Positions 19,701 through 25,639 of a stretch of DNA of 64,000 nt are shown in pieces (position 1 is the stretch's first letter; each line of letters starts with the position of its first letter). The notes under the pieces were generated by a model. The model worked only from the letters and a program-made list of their open reading frames with translations. It had not been told where the DNA came from and did no database searches. Source of the stretch: an uncultured Paracoccaceae bacterium (GTDB lineage: Bacteria > Pseudomonadota > Alphaproteobacteria > Rhodobacterales > Rhodobacteraceae); NCBI GenBank assembly GCA_947489705.1, contig CANLEQ010000012.1, positions 1 through 64,000 on the forward strand, read 5' to 3'. The position numbers and the translations under genes were made by a program.

Positions 19701-20247
19701 TCTCTTCCAGCTCGGATTCATCGAGGATGGGGCGCATGCCGCGACCGCCGCCGCCCCAGCTGGCCTTGAGCATCATGGGATAGCCGATCTCGCGCGCCTG
19801 GTCGCGCACGACGTCCATGTCGTCGCCCAGCACTTCGGAGGCGGGAATGACGGGAACGCCCGCCTCGATCGCCACATGGCGCGCACTGACCTTGTCGCCG
19901 AGTTCGCGCATCGTCTTGGCCTTGGGGCCGATGAAGGCGATCCCCGCTTCGGCGCAGGCATCCACGAAGTCGGGGTTTTCCGAGAGCAGGCCATAGCCGG
20001 GATGAATGGCGTCGGCGCCGCATTGCCGCGCCACGCGGATGATCTCTGGGATCGAGAGATAGGCCGCGACCGGCCCCAGACCCTCGCCGATGAGGTAGGC
20101 CTCGTCGGACTTGAAGCGGTGCAGGCTCAGCTTGTCCTCCTCGGCATAGACGGCGACGGTACGCTTGCCGAGCTCGTTTGCCGCGCGCATCACCCGGATG
20201 GCGATCTCGCCGCGATTGGCGATGAGGATCTTCTGGAACTCGGCCAT
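16798..20247 (-). CDS. pyc: Pyruvate carboxylase
   Basis: A 1149-residue single-chain enzyme that carboxylates pyruvate to oxaloacetate (anaplerosis). The order is: biotin carboxylase with ATP-grasp fold (about residues 1-480; MLKASWGGGGRGM near 145 and EVNPRVQVEHTVTEE near 290), carboxyltransferase TIM barrel (about 530-800; DTTMRDGHQSL), the linker domain, and the C-terminal biotinyl domain with EAMKME, biotin on Lys1113. The length is typical of the alpha-4 form. The ATG at 20247 follows GGGAG at nine bases. An inverted repeat lies directly upstream (20262-20311). Confidence 0.97.
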   Translation of the reverse strand: MAEFQKILIANRGEIAIRVMRAANELGKRTVAVYAEEDKLSLHRFKSDEAYLIGEGLGPVAAYLSIPEIIRVARQCGADAIHPGYGLLSENPDFVDACAEAGIAFIGPKAKTMRELGDKVSARHVAIEAGVPVIPASEVLGDDMDVVRDQAREIGYPMMLKASWGGGGRGMRPILDESELEEKVREGRREAEAAFGNGAGYLEKMIQRARHVEVQILGDSHGNIYHLWERDCSVQRRNQKVVERAPAPYLSGAQREKICNLGKKIAEHVGYECAGTIEFLMDMETGEFYFIEVNPRVQVEHTVTEEVTGIDIVRAQILIAEGKSLMEATGTASQYDIELSGHAIQCRITTEDPANNFIPDYGRISAYRGATGMGIRLDGGTAYSGAVITRYYDSLLEKVTAWAPTPEAAIARMDRALREFRIRGVSTNIDFVINLLKHPTFRNYEYHTKFIDQTPALFDFKARRDRATRILRYVADISVNGHPETEGRARPPADLKVPVPPARMTDGIPHGTRQILDDFGPQAVADWMLDQTQLLVTDTTMRDGHQSLMATRMRSIDMIRVAPAYAANMPGLFSMECWGGATFDVAYRFLQECPWQRLRDLRAAMPNLMTQMLLRASNGVGYTNYPDNVVEAFIARAATSGVDVFRVFDSLNWVENMRVAMDAVLEQNKVCEGTICYTGNMLDPDRSKYDRDYYIKMGKELKAAGAHVLGLKDMAGLLKPSAARVLVKALKEEVGLPIHFHTHDTAGIACGTILAAAESGVDAVDCAMDALSGNTSQATMGTVVEALKGTDRDTGLDVAAIRAISNYWEAVRDHYAAFESGMQAPASEVYLHEMPGGQFTNLKAQARSMGLEDRWHEVAETYADVNQMFGDIVKVTPSSKVVGDMALMMVSQGLTRAEVEDPKKELSFPDSVIDMMKGYLGKPPGGWPEGIQRKVLKGEKPLEDRPGKALKPVDLEEARAEASKAAGGVEIDDEDLMGYLMYPKVFTEYRLRNEEYGPVRTLPTHTFFYGMEPGDQISAEIDPGKTLEIRMQALGETNDQGEVKVFFELNGQPRTVRVPNRKLVGTTAARPKAEPGNPRHVGAPMPGVVASVHVEAGRTVAQGDMLLTIEAMKMESGLHAEREGTIKAIHVSAGTQIDAKDLLVEFEEE

Positions 20248-20261
20248 GGCAACGTCTCCCT

Positions 20262-20311
20262 ATTATGCAGTTGCAGCATACCGGAGGCGGCCGTTCGCGA
20301 AAGTGCATAAT
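20262..20311. promoter_or_regulatory. Inverted repeat upstream of pyc, possible operator
   Basis: ATTATGCA (20262-20269) and TGCATAAT (20304-20311) form a perfect 8-base inverted repeat in the 81-base gap before pyc. A nested TATGC/GCATA pair lies at 20264-20268 and 20276-20280. The left arm is 15 bases from the pyc start codon. The regulator, if any, is unknown. Confidence 0.35.
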
Positions 20312-20328
20312 CGCGCGCCCAGGGAACG

Positions 20329-21456
20329 CTATTCCAGATGCGCACGCACGGCACGGGGATCGTCGATCCCGAGCTGGCCCATATCGGCGCGCAATCCCTC
20401 GCGCAGGATGTGGAACACGTGATCGATTCCCGTCTCGCCGAAGGCTGCCATGCCGTGGTGGAACGCGCGGCCGAGCATCACGAAATCCGCCCCCCTGGCG
20501 ATCAGGCGCAGCACGTCGGTCCCCGAACGCACGGCCCCGTCGGCAATCAGCGGGTAATCCGGGCCCACCGCAGCGCGGATCGCGGGCAGCACGTCGGCGG
20601 GGGCGGGGGCCGCCTCGAACTGGCGGCCGCCATGGTTCGACACCCAGACCGCGTCGGCGACCTTGGCGGCGCGCACCGCATCCTGCGCCGAGAGAACCCC
20701 CTTGACCATCAGGGGGCCGTCCCATTCGGCGCGCAGGGCGTCGAGATAGTCCCAGTCGGGCGCGGTGCGCAGCATGTATCCGATATGGCTGACCGCGCCC
20801 TTCGCGTCGCTGTCGCCGGCATATTTCTCGAGGGTGCGGAGGCGCGGAATACCGTTTCGCGCGGTTTCCAGCGCCCAGAAGGGGGCCTGGACAGATTGCC
20901 AGACGATGCGCGGCGTCATCTGCATCGGGTTGGTCAGGCGCGCGCGCCGTTGCCGCTCGCGGCGGCTCGGCGTTTGCACGTCGACCGTCAGGATGAGGCC
21001 GGTGAAGCCTGCCTCGCGCGCGCGCGCGAGCATGTCGCGCCGGATTTCAGGATCGCCCGGCGCATAGAGCTGGAACCAGCCGGTCCCGAGATGCGGGCCT
21101 ACCGCTTCGGGCGTCATCGCGGCCACGGTGCTGAGCGCGAAGGGGGCGTTGTTGCGCTTCGCCGAGCGGGCCAGAGCGATCTCGGCGCCCGGCCAGACCG
21201 ACCCCGACATGCCGACGGGCGCGATGCCCACCGGCAGGTCGAACCGCTGCCCGAGGAAATGCGTCGTGAGATCGGGCGTGACCTTGCGCATGTTGCGCGG
21301 CACCAGAGTGATCCGGTCGAGCGCACGCGCCGCGCGATGCGCCGAGGATTCGTCGCCCGTCGCGCTGGCGAGATATTCCCAGATGAACCGCGGCACCCGG
21401 CGCCGGGCGCGCTTGGCGAGATCGGAGAGGGCAGGATGTGTGTCGTCGAGATCCAT
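20329..21456 (-). CDS. FMN-dependent alpha-hydroxy-acid dehydrogenase/oxidase (LldD-like)
   Basis: A 375-residue member of the family that includes L-lactate dehydrogenase LldD, glycolate oxidase and mandelate dehydrogenase. Motifs are the N-terminal FIWEYLASATGDE, FQLYAPGDPEI, ILTVDVQTPSRRERQRR, the catalytic SNHGGRQFE with the active-site His, and the FMN phosphate loop GADFVMLGRAF. It probably oxidises L-lactate or a similar 2-hydroxy acid, handing electrons to quinone or oxygen; the substrate cannot be fixed. ATG at 21456 gives the normal N-terminus, but its ribosome-binding site is weak. pyc follows 81 bases downstream on the same strand, so lactate oxidation and pyruvate carboxylation would be metabolically sequential. 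Confidence 0.85.
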   Translation of the reverse strand: MDLDDTHPALSDLAKRARRRVPRFIWEYLASATGDESSAHRAARALDRITLVPRNMRKVTPDLTTHFLGQRFDLPVGIAPVGMSGSVWPGAEIALARSAKRNNAPFALSTVAAMTPEAVGPHLGTGWFQLYAPGDPEIRRDMLARAREAGFTGLILTVDVQTPSRRERQRRARLTNPMQMTPRIVWQSVQAPFWALETARNGIPRLRTLEKYAGDSDAKGAVSHIGYMLRTAPDWDYLDALRAEWDGPLMVKGVLSAQDAVRAAKVADAVWVSNHGGRQFEAAPAPADVLPAIRAAVGPDYPLIADGAVRSGTDVLRLIARGADFVMLGRAFHHGMAAFGETGIDHVFHILREGLRADMGQLGIDDPRAVRAHLE

Positions 21457-21559
21457 CGCCGATCTATGCGCCGGCCGGCGGGCTCTGGCAATCATCAGCG
21501 ATGCGGAACACAAAGGGAACGCCCGACTTTCCAATCCATGCGATCCGGGATAGACAGGC

Positions 21560-23968
21560 ATGATGAGCAGCCATGACGAGAATGACGCCTTCGAAGAGGC
21601 GATGAATACGCGGTCCACACCGCTGTCGCAGCGCGCGATGGCGCCGGCGGCGACGCCATATCTCGACGGGTTGAACGACGCGCAGCGCATGGCGGTCGAG
21701 GCGCTCGACGGGCCCGTCCTGATGCTGGCGGGCGCCGGTACCGGCAAGACGCGCGCGCTGACCGCGCGAATCGCCCATCTGATGATGCAGGGCCGCGCCC
21801 GCCCGAACGAGATTCTGGCGGTGACCTTCACCAACAAGGCCGCGCGCGAGATGAAGGAACGGGTGAGCGCGCTGCTCGGCCAGACCGTCGAGGGAATGCC
21901 GTGGCTCGGCACGTTCCACGCGATCTGCGTCAAGTTGCTGCGGCGCCACGCCGAACTGGTCGGGCTCAAGTCGAACTTTACGATTCTCGACACCGACGAT
22001 CAGATCCGGCTGCTCAAGCAATTGATCAACGCCGAGAATATCGACGAGAAACGCTGGCCCGCGCGCCAGCTCGCCGGTCATATCGATCATTGGAAGAACC
22101 GCGCCTGGACGCCGCAGAAGGTCCCGGCCGCCGAGGCCGGCGCCTACAATCACCGTGGCACCGAACTCTACGATTACTACCAGCAACGGCTGAAGACGCT
22201 CAACGCGGTCGATTTCGGCGATCTTCTGCTCCACGTCGTGACGATCTTCCAGGAGCATCCCGACGTGCTGGAGCAATACCAGCGGTGGTTCCGGTACATC
22301 CTCGTCGACGAGTACCAGGATACCAACGTCGCGCAGTATCTGTGGCTGCGCCTGCTGGCGCAGGGGCACAAGAACATCTGCTGCGTCGGCGACGACGACC
22401 AGTCGATCTATGGCTGGCGCGGCGCCGAAGTGGGCAACATCCTGCGATTCGAGAAGGATTTTCCCGGCGCGACGGTCGTTCGGCTGGAGCAGAACTACCG
22501 CTCCACGCCGCATATCCTGGCCGCGGCGGCGGGTGTCATCGCCTCGAACGAAGGCCGGCTCGGCAAGACGCTCTTCACCGACCTGACCGAGGGCGAGCGG
22601 GTGCGTCTCATCGGCCATTGGGACGGCGAGGAAGAGGCGCGCTGGATCGGCGATGAGGTCGAGGCGATGGGCCGCGGAACGCGCGGGATGGACCCGATTT
22701 CGCTCGACGACATGGCGATTCTCGTCCGGGCCTCGCACCAGATGCGCGCCTTCGAGGATCGGTTCCTGACGATCGGGCTGCCTTACCGCGTCATCGGCGG
22801 GCCGCGATTCTACGAACGGCTCGAGATTCGCGACGCGATGGCCTATTTCAGATGCGTGGTGAGCCCGGACGACGATCTCGCCTTCGAGCGGATCGTCAAC
22901 ACGCCCAAGCGCGGTCTCGGCGACAAGGCGCAACAGAACATCCAGCGCACGGCGCGCGAGAACGGCGCGACCCTGATCGACGGCGCGCGGATCCTGCTGG
23001 CCGATGGCGCGATCGGCGGCAAGGGCGGTGCCGAGCTGCGCGTGCTGGTCGACAACCTCGCCCGCTGGCACGACCTGACGCGGAGGCCCGACCAGAGCCA
23101 TATCGAGCTCGCCGAGATGATTCTCGAGGAATCGGGCTATACGGCGCATTGGCAGAACGACAAGACGCCCGAGGCCCCCGGCCGGCTCGAGAACCTCAAG
23201 GAACTGATCAAGGCGCTCGAACAATTCGAGAATCTGCAGGGCTTTCTCGAGCATGTCGCCCTCATCATGGACAACGAGACCGAAGAGGGCGGCGCCAAGA
23301 TCAGCGTCATGACCCTGCACGCGGCCAAGGGCCTGGAATTTCCGGTAATCTTCCTGCCGGGCTGGGAGGACGGTCTCTTTCCGTCGCAGCGGTCGATGGA
23401 CGAATCCGGTCTCAAGGGGCTCGAGGAGGAACGCAGGCTGGCCTATGTCGGCATCACCCGCTCGGAGCGCGTCTGCACGATCAGCTTCGCAGCCAACCGG
23501 CGTGTGTACGGTCAATGGCAGTCGGCGCTTCCGTCGCGGTTCATCGACGAATTGCCCGAGGAAAACGTCGAGGTTCTGACGCCGCCGGGCCTCTATGGCG
23601 GCGGCTACGGAGCGGCGGGCATGGCAGCCAGCGCGTCGCCAGCGATCATGGCCGCGCAGGCGAGCGACCTTCACGACCGCGCAGGTCGTGCGGATGTCTA
23701 CAACTCCCCCGGCTGGCGCCGCTTGCAGGAGCGCAGCGCCTCGCGCCCCATGCGTCAGCCCCAGGAAAGCCGCAACATGACGATCGATGCCAGCGCCCTG
23801 CCGGCATTCGACGAAGGTGAGCGGGTCTTCCATCGCAAGTTCGGTTACGGGATCGTCACGGCGATCGAGGGCGACAAGCTCGACATCCAGTTCGACAAGG
23901 CCGGCCGCAAGAAGGTCGTTGCCAAGTTTCTGGTCGATGCCGACGAGGCCGGCGACGTCCCCTTCTGA
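21560..23968 (+). CDS. uvrD: UvrD/PcrA-type DNA helicase
   Basis: An 802-residue superfamily 1A helicase acting in excision and mismatch repair and in clearing stalled replication or transcription complexes. Walker A AGAGTGKT is at residues 57-64. Motif Ia is AVTFTNKAAREM, motif II VDEYQDTN, motif III GDDDQSIYGWRGA, motif IV LEQNYRST and motif V TLHAAKGLEFPVIFLPGWE. The last 50 residues (GERVFHRKFGYGIVTAIEGD...) form the Tudor-like C-terminal domain that in PcrA/UvrD contacts RNA polymerase. An N-terminal extension of about 35 residues is poorly conserved. It is divergent from the hydroxy-acid gene. Confidence 0.93.
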   Translation: MMSSHDENDAFEEAMNTRSTPLSQRAMAPAATPYLDGLNDAQRMAVEALDGPVLMLAGAGTGKTRALTARIAHLMMQGRARPNEILAVTFTNKAAREMKERVSALLGQTVEGMPWLGTFHAICVKLLRRHAELVGLKSNFTILDTDDQIRLLKQLINAENIDEKRWPARQLAGHIDHWKNRAWTPQKVPAAEAGAYNHRGTELYDYYQQRLKTLNAVDFGDLLLHVVTIFQEHPDVLEQYQRWFRYILVDEYQDTNVAQYLWLRLLAQGHKNICCVGDDDQSIYGWRGAEVGNILRFEKDFPGATVVRLEQNYRSTPHILAAAAGVIASNEGRLGKTLFTDLTEGERVRLIGHWDGEEEARWIGDEVEAMGRGTRGMDPISLDDMAILVRASHQMRAFEDRFLTIGLPYRVIGGPRFYERLEIRDAMAYFRCVVSPDDDLAFERIVNTPKRGLGDKAQQNIQRTARENGATLIDGARILLADGAIGGKGGAELRVLVDNLARWHDLTRRPDQSHIELAEMILEESGYTAHWQNDKTPEAPGRLENLKELIKALEQFENLQGFLEHVALIMDNETEEGGAKISVMTLHAAKGLEFPVIFLPGWEDGLFPSQRSMDESGLKGLEEERRLAYVGITRSERVCTISFAANRRVYGQWQSALPSRFIDELPEENVEVLTPPGLYGGGYGAAGMAASASPAIMAAQASDLHDRAGRADVYNSPGWRRLQERSASRPMRQPQESRNMTIDASALPAFDEGERVFHRKFGYGIVTAIEGDKLDIQFDKAGRKKVVAKFLVDADEAGDVPF

Positions 23969-24082
23969 AGACGATATCCGGAAAATTTCGCGCGTGACTG
24001 GGGTGACGCTCCGGCCGGGTGCGTGGTTTTGAGCGGATGATCCTCCCCGCGGCGCTCCGTTTCAGAGGCGGAAACGCAAAAC

Positions 24083-24148
24083 GGCGACGCCCGGGAGGAG
24101 GTGGACGTCGCCGCTCTTTTCGCATCGGCCCTGGGAGGAGGTAGAGCC
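24083..24148 (-). ncRNA. CcsR/cuckoo-type sRNA, unit 5 (distal, diverged) with probable 3' end of the array
   Basis: The most diverged unit. Hairpin A (about 24127-24148) has an imperfect GGCCCT/AGAGCC stem. Hairpin B has stem GGCGACG/CGTCGCC (24083-24089 with 24106-24112). On the minus strand the last stem is followed by GTTTTGCGTTT, so this hairpin may also end transcription. Both loops still contain the intact CCUCCUCCC motif. Confidence 0.7.
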
Positions 24149-24185
24149 TCAGCGCGTCGGACGGGCCGATGGCCCGAATTCTTGA

Positions 24186-24256
24186 GCGACGGGGCCGGGG
24201 AGGAGGTCGACCCCGTCGCCTGGAACGGATTACCCTGGGAGGAGGTAGGGCATCCG
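24186..24256 (-). ncRNA. CcsR/cuckoo-type sRNA, unit 4
   Basis: The same two hairpins a further 104 bases down (24226-24256 and 24186-24219). Hairpin A carries a TTA instead of TCA bulge. Both loops keep CCUCCUCCC. Confidence 0.78.
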
Positions 24257-24289
24257 CATTGCTGTCGGGCCGGTGGCCCGAATTCTTGA

Positions 24290-24360
24290 GCGACGGGGCC
24301 GGGGAGGAGGTCGACCCCGTCGCCTGGAACGGATCACCCTGGGAGGAGGTAGGGCGTCCG
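24290..24360 (-). ncRNA. CcsR/cuckoo-type sRNA, unit 3
   Basis: The same two hairpins as unit 2, shifted by exactly 104 bases (24330-24360 and 24290-24323), each presenting CCUCCUCCC in the loop. Hairpin A has one base change near its base (gcgtccg instead of gcatccg on the plus strand). Confidence 0.78.
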
Positions 24361-24393
24361 CATTGCTGTTGGGCCAATGGCCCGAATTCCTGA

Positions 24394-24464
24394 GCGACGG
24401 GGCCGGGGAGGAGGTCGACCCCGTCGCCTGGAACGGATCACCCTGGGAGGAGGTAGGGCATCCG
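24394..24464 (-). ncRNA. CcsR/cuckoo-type sRNA, unit 2
   Basis: Hairpin A (24434-24464) pairs CGGAT with ATCCG and CCCT with AGGG around the loop motif. Hairpin B (24394-24427) has the 9-bp GCGACGGGG stem. It is almost identical to units 3 and 4. Confidence 0.78.
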
Positions 24465-24497
24465 CATTGCTGTTGGGCCGGTGGCCCGAATTCTTGA

Positions 24498-24570
24498 GCG
24501 ACGGGGCCGGGGAGGAGGTCGACCCCGTCGCCTGAACGTACGATCCCGGGAGGAGGTAGGATCGGACGTA
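24498..24570 (-). ncRNA. CcsR/cuckoo-type sRNA, unit 1 (promoter-proximal)
   Basis: The first unit after the DUF1127 gene. Hairpin A has stem CGATCC/GGATCG (24541-24546 with 24559-24564) and its own flanking sequence, unlike the other A hairpins. Hairpin B has the 9-bp stem GCGACGGGG/CCCCGTCGC (24498-24506 with 24523-24531). Both loops carry CCUCCUCCC. Boundaries are estimated from the stems. Confidence 0.75.
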
Positions 24571-24667
24571 TTACATGAACCCTAAGGTTCGGTGTCTTCT
24601 CGGCGCCATTTTGATTGTCATGGGCCGTTTTCCGCCCCGTGCCGTCACCGGCGGGGCTGGAAAGATC

Positions 24668-24883
24668 TCACTTCTCGCCGTATGCCGCCTCGAGCGCCAC
24701 GGCCCGGACGCCGCTGCGATCGATGCCGAGATCGGCCAGCTCGCGGTTGCCGAGCGACATCAGTTCGTCCCGGGTGCGGGTGTAGATGCGCCAGCGAATA
24801 TACTGGGCTCGGGCGTTGGCGAAAATGCCTCCGAGGGCGGATCCCTCGTGGGGGCGAATATCGGTCTGGGTATACATCGTCAT
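24668..24883 (-). CDS. ccaF1: DUF1127 small RNA-binding protein, CcaF1-like
   Basis: A 71-residue basic protein starting MTMYTQTDIRPHEG. Its C-terminal half (WRIYTRTRDELMSLGNRELADLGI) is the DUF1127/YjiS-like domain with the conserved LxxLxxRxLxDLGI pattern. In Rhodobacter sphaeroides the homologous gene RSP_6037 encodes CcaF1, an RNA-binding protein that aids maturation of the CcsR RNAs from the shared transcript. The same order is seen here, with the sRNA array starting about 100 bases downstream on the same strand. An alternative ATG is two codons further in (24877). It is a separate unit from the mraZ leader, which is transcribed away from it. Confidence 0.85.
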   Translation of the reverse strand: MTMYTQTDIRPHEGSALGGIFANARAQYIRWRIYTRTRDELMSLGNRELADLGIDRSGVRAVALEAAYGEK

Positions 24884-24924
24884 AACTTGGCTCGCTTCCG
24901 TATGTCTTCGTCGGCGTTGGGATG

Positions 24925-24952
24925 AACATATGCCAATGCTGCGGATGCACAA
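24925..24952 (-). promoter_or_regulatory. Candidate promoter for the DUF1127-sRNA transcript
   Basis: On the minus strand TTGTGC (24947-24952), a 16-base spacer and TATGTT (24925-24930) would place a start near 24918, about 35 bases before the DUF1127 ATG. In R. sphaeroides the equivalent transcript depends on the RpoH-type sigma factors. The boxes here do not clearly fit that consensus, so the assignment is tentative. Confidence 0.3.
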
Positions 24953-25349
24953 TCCGGAGAATGTTCAATGCTGCCATGCAGCAAATGCATAAGTGACGCT
25001 GACCATTTCCGGAGCGCCTGATCTCCTCATCCATACGTGCGCAGGATTGGGACGGTGTGGGACGGCCGGCGCGCAGCCTGACACGATTTGGGCCGCTATG
25101 GGAGGCGATGCGATTCTCGCCCGATTCTGTGCGCGCTTCTGGAATTGCGCTCAGGGATCCCGGTCCGATGCGTGTGCAGGCAGGCCGAAGCGTCGAAAAA
25201 ATGGTTAAAACCGCAACCACAAGATCTGGTGCCAGGGCAAGCGTTCGCTGCCCTATCGTCCTCCACCCTTTGAACAATCCGTGAATGTGTGGAGTTTGGG
25301 TCATAGCGACCAGCGCCAGGCGCGACCGCCGAGGCAGATTTTTCTTGCG
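24953..25349. other. Gene-free stretch between the DUF1127 and mraZ transcripts
   Basis: No credible gene was found on either strand. The short open frames lack ribosome-binding sites and family features. The stretch has a lower GC content than its surroundings. It includes a near-palindrome TGCTGCCATGCAGCA near 24970 and, at 25048-25066, two direct copies of TGGGACGG ten bases apart. Confidence 0.6.
25048..25062 (+). promoter_or_regulatory. Possible secondary MraZ half-box pair
   Basis: TGGGA occurs at 25048-25052 and 25058-25062, exactly ten bases apart, followed each time by CGG. This is the repeat and spacing recognised by MraZ. There are only two copies, they lie nearly 600 bases before mraZ, and the orientation is opposite to the stronger site at 25350. 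Confidence 0.3.
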
Positions 25350-25374
25350 TCCCAAATTTTCCCATGCGATCCCT
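25350..25374 (-). promoter_or_regulatory. MraZ operator (three 10-bp-spaced repeats)
   Basis: Plus-strand TCCCA (25350-25354), TCCCA (25360-25364) and TCCCT (25370-25374) are spaced by exactly five bases. Read on the minus strand they are AGGGA-N5-TGGGA-N5-TGGGA. MraZ of E. coli binds three TGGGN repeats with five-base spacers in the promoter region of the dcw operon, so this is very probably the autoregulatory site. A TTGCGT (25345-25350) that could be a -35 box overlaps it. It lies about 270 bases before the mraZ start. Confidence 0.7.
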
Positions 25375-25639
25375 AGAGCATCGAAGAGCAGGGCCAAGGC
25401 GGACATGAAGATCCGTAAGGTTCCAACGATAACAGAGGCTTAGGTTTCATACAGGCAAACTTCTTCGGTATTTAGAGATCCGGCGCGCGAGCGAGCAGCA
25501 TCCCCCCAGATGGCGCGTGCGATCGGACACCCCGGAAACGGGACGAGGGCGGCGACCGGAACCGTGGCAGCAGTTTCGGTCGCCGTTTCCATGTCTAGCA
25601 GGCAGGCGCATTTCGCACCAGATATAGGAGACGGGACGT
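25375..25639 (+). ncRNA. Long mraZ leader, UpsM-like sRNA region (approximate)
   Basis: About 265 bases separate the MraZ operator from the mraZ start with no open frame. In Rhodobacter sphaeroides the dcw operon has an unusually long 5' leader whose front part accumulates as the sRNA UpsM; position and length agree here. A strong structure lies at 25526-25595. The inner stem GGCGACCGGAAC/GTTTCGGTCGCC (25551-25562 with 25573-25584, one G-T pair) sits inside an outer stem GGAAACG/CGTTTCC (25534-25540 with 25584-25590, sharing one base with the inner arm) and GACA/TGTC. No U-run follows, so the 3' end may depend on processing rather than intrinsic termination. Ends are inferred, not seen. Confidence 0.5.

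Larger units (their letters stand above)
24083..24570 (-). repeat. Five-unit tandem array of CCUCCUCCC-loop hairpins (CcsR/cuckoo sRNA array)
   Basis: Ten copies of the 9-mer CCTCCTCCC (minus strand) lie here, with plus-strand positions starting at 24093, 24133, 24198, 24237, 24302, 24341, 24406, 24445, 24510 and 24548. Copies two apart are separated by 103-105 bases, so there are five tandem units. Every 9-mer lies in the loop of a hairpin whose stem differs between the two hairpins of a unit. The middle three units are nearly identical and the outer two are diverged. On the minus strand the array directly follows a DUF1127 gene. This matches the RSP_6037-CcsR1-4 locus of Rhodobacter sphaeroides, which has four such RNAs. 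Confidence 0.88.

Noticed and set aside
16516-20310. A 1264-codon plus-strand frame opposite pyruvate carboxylase
   Set aside because: It is antisense to a full-length, motif-complete pyc gene and shows no protein family features.
24169-24535. Three similar 74-codon plus-strand open frames (MARILERRGRGGGRPRRLER...)
   Set aside because: They are by-products of the 104-base repeat; the plus-strand GGAGGAGG motifs look like ribosome-binding sites only because the real minus-strand RNA has CCUCCUCC loops.
24083-24570. Direct repeats resembling a CRISPR array
   Set aside because: The period is about 104 bases, the sequence between hairpins is also repeated rather than unique, no cas gene is present, and every repeat folds into two hairpins with a fixed loop motif.
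24993-25365. Several 60-90-codon frames between the DUF1127 gene and mraZ
   Set aside because: They overlap one another on both strands, lack ribosome-binding sites and do not resemble proteins; the region is better read as regulatory.
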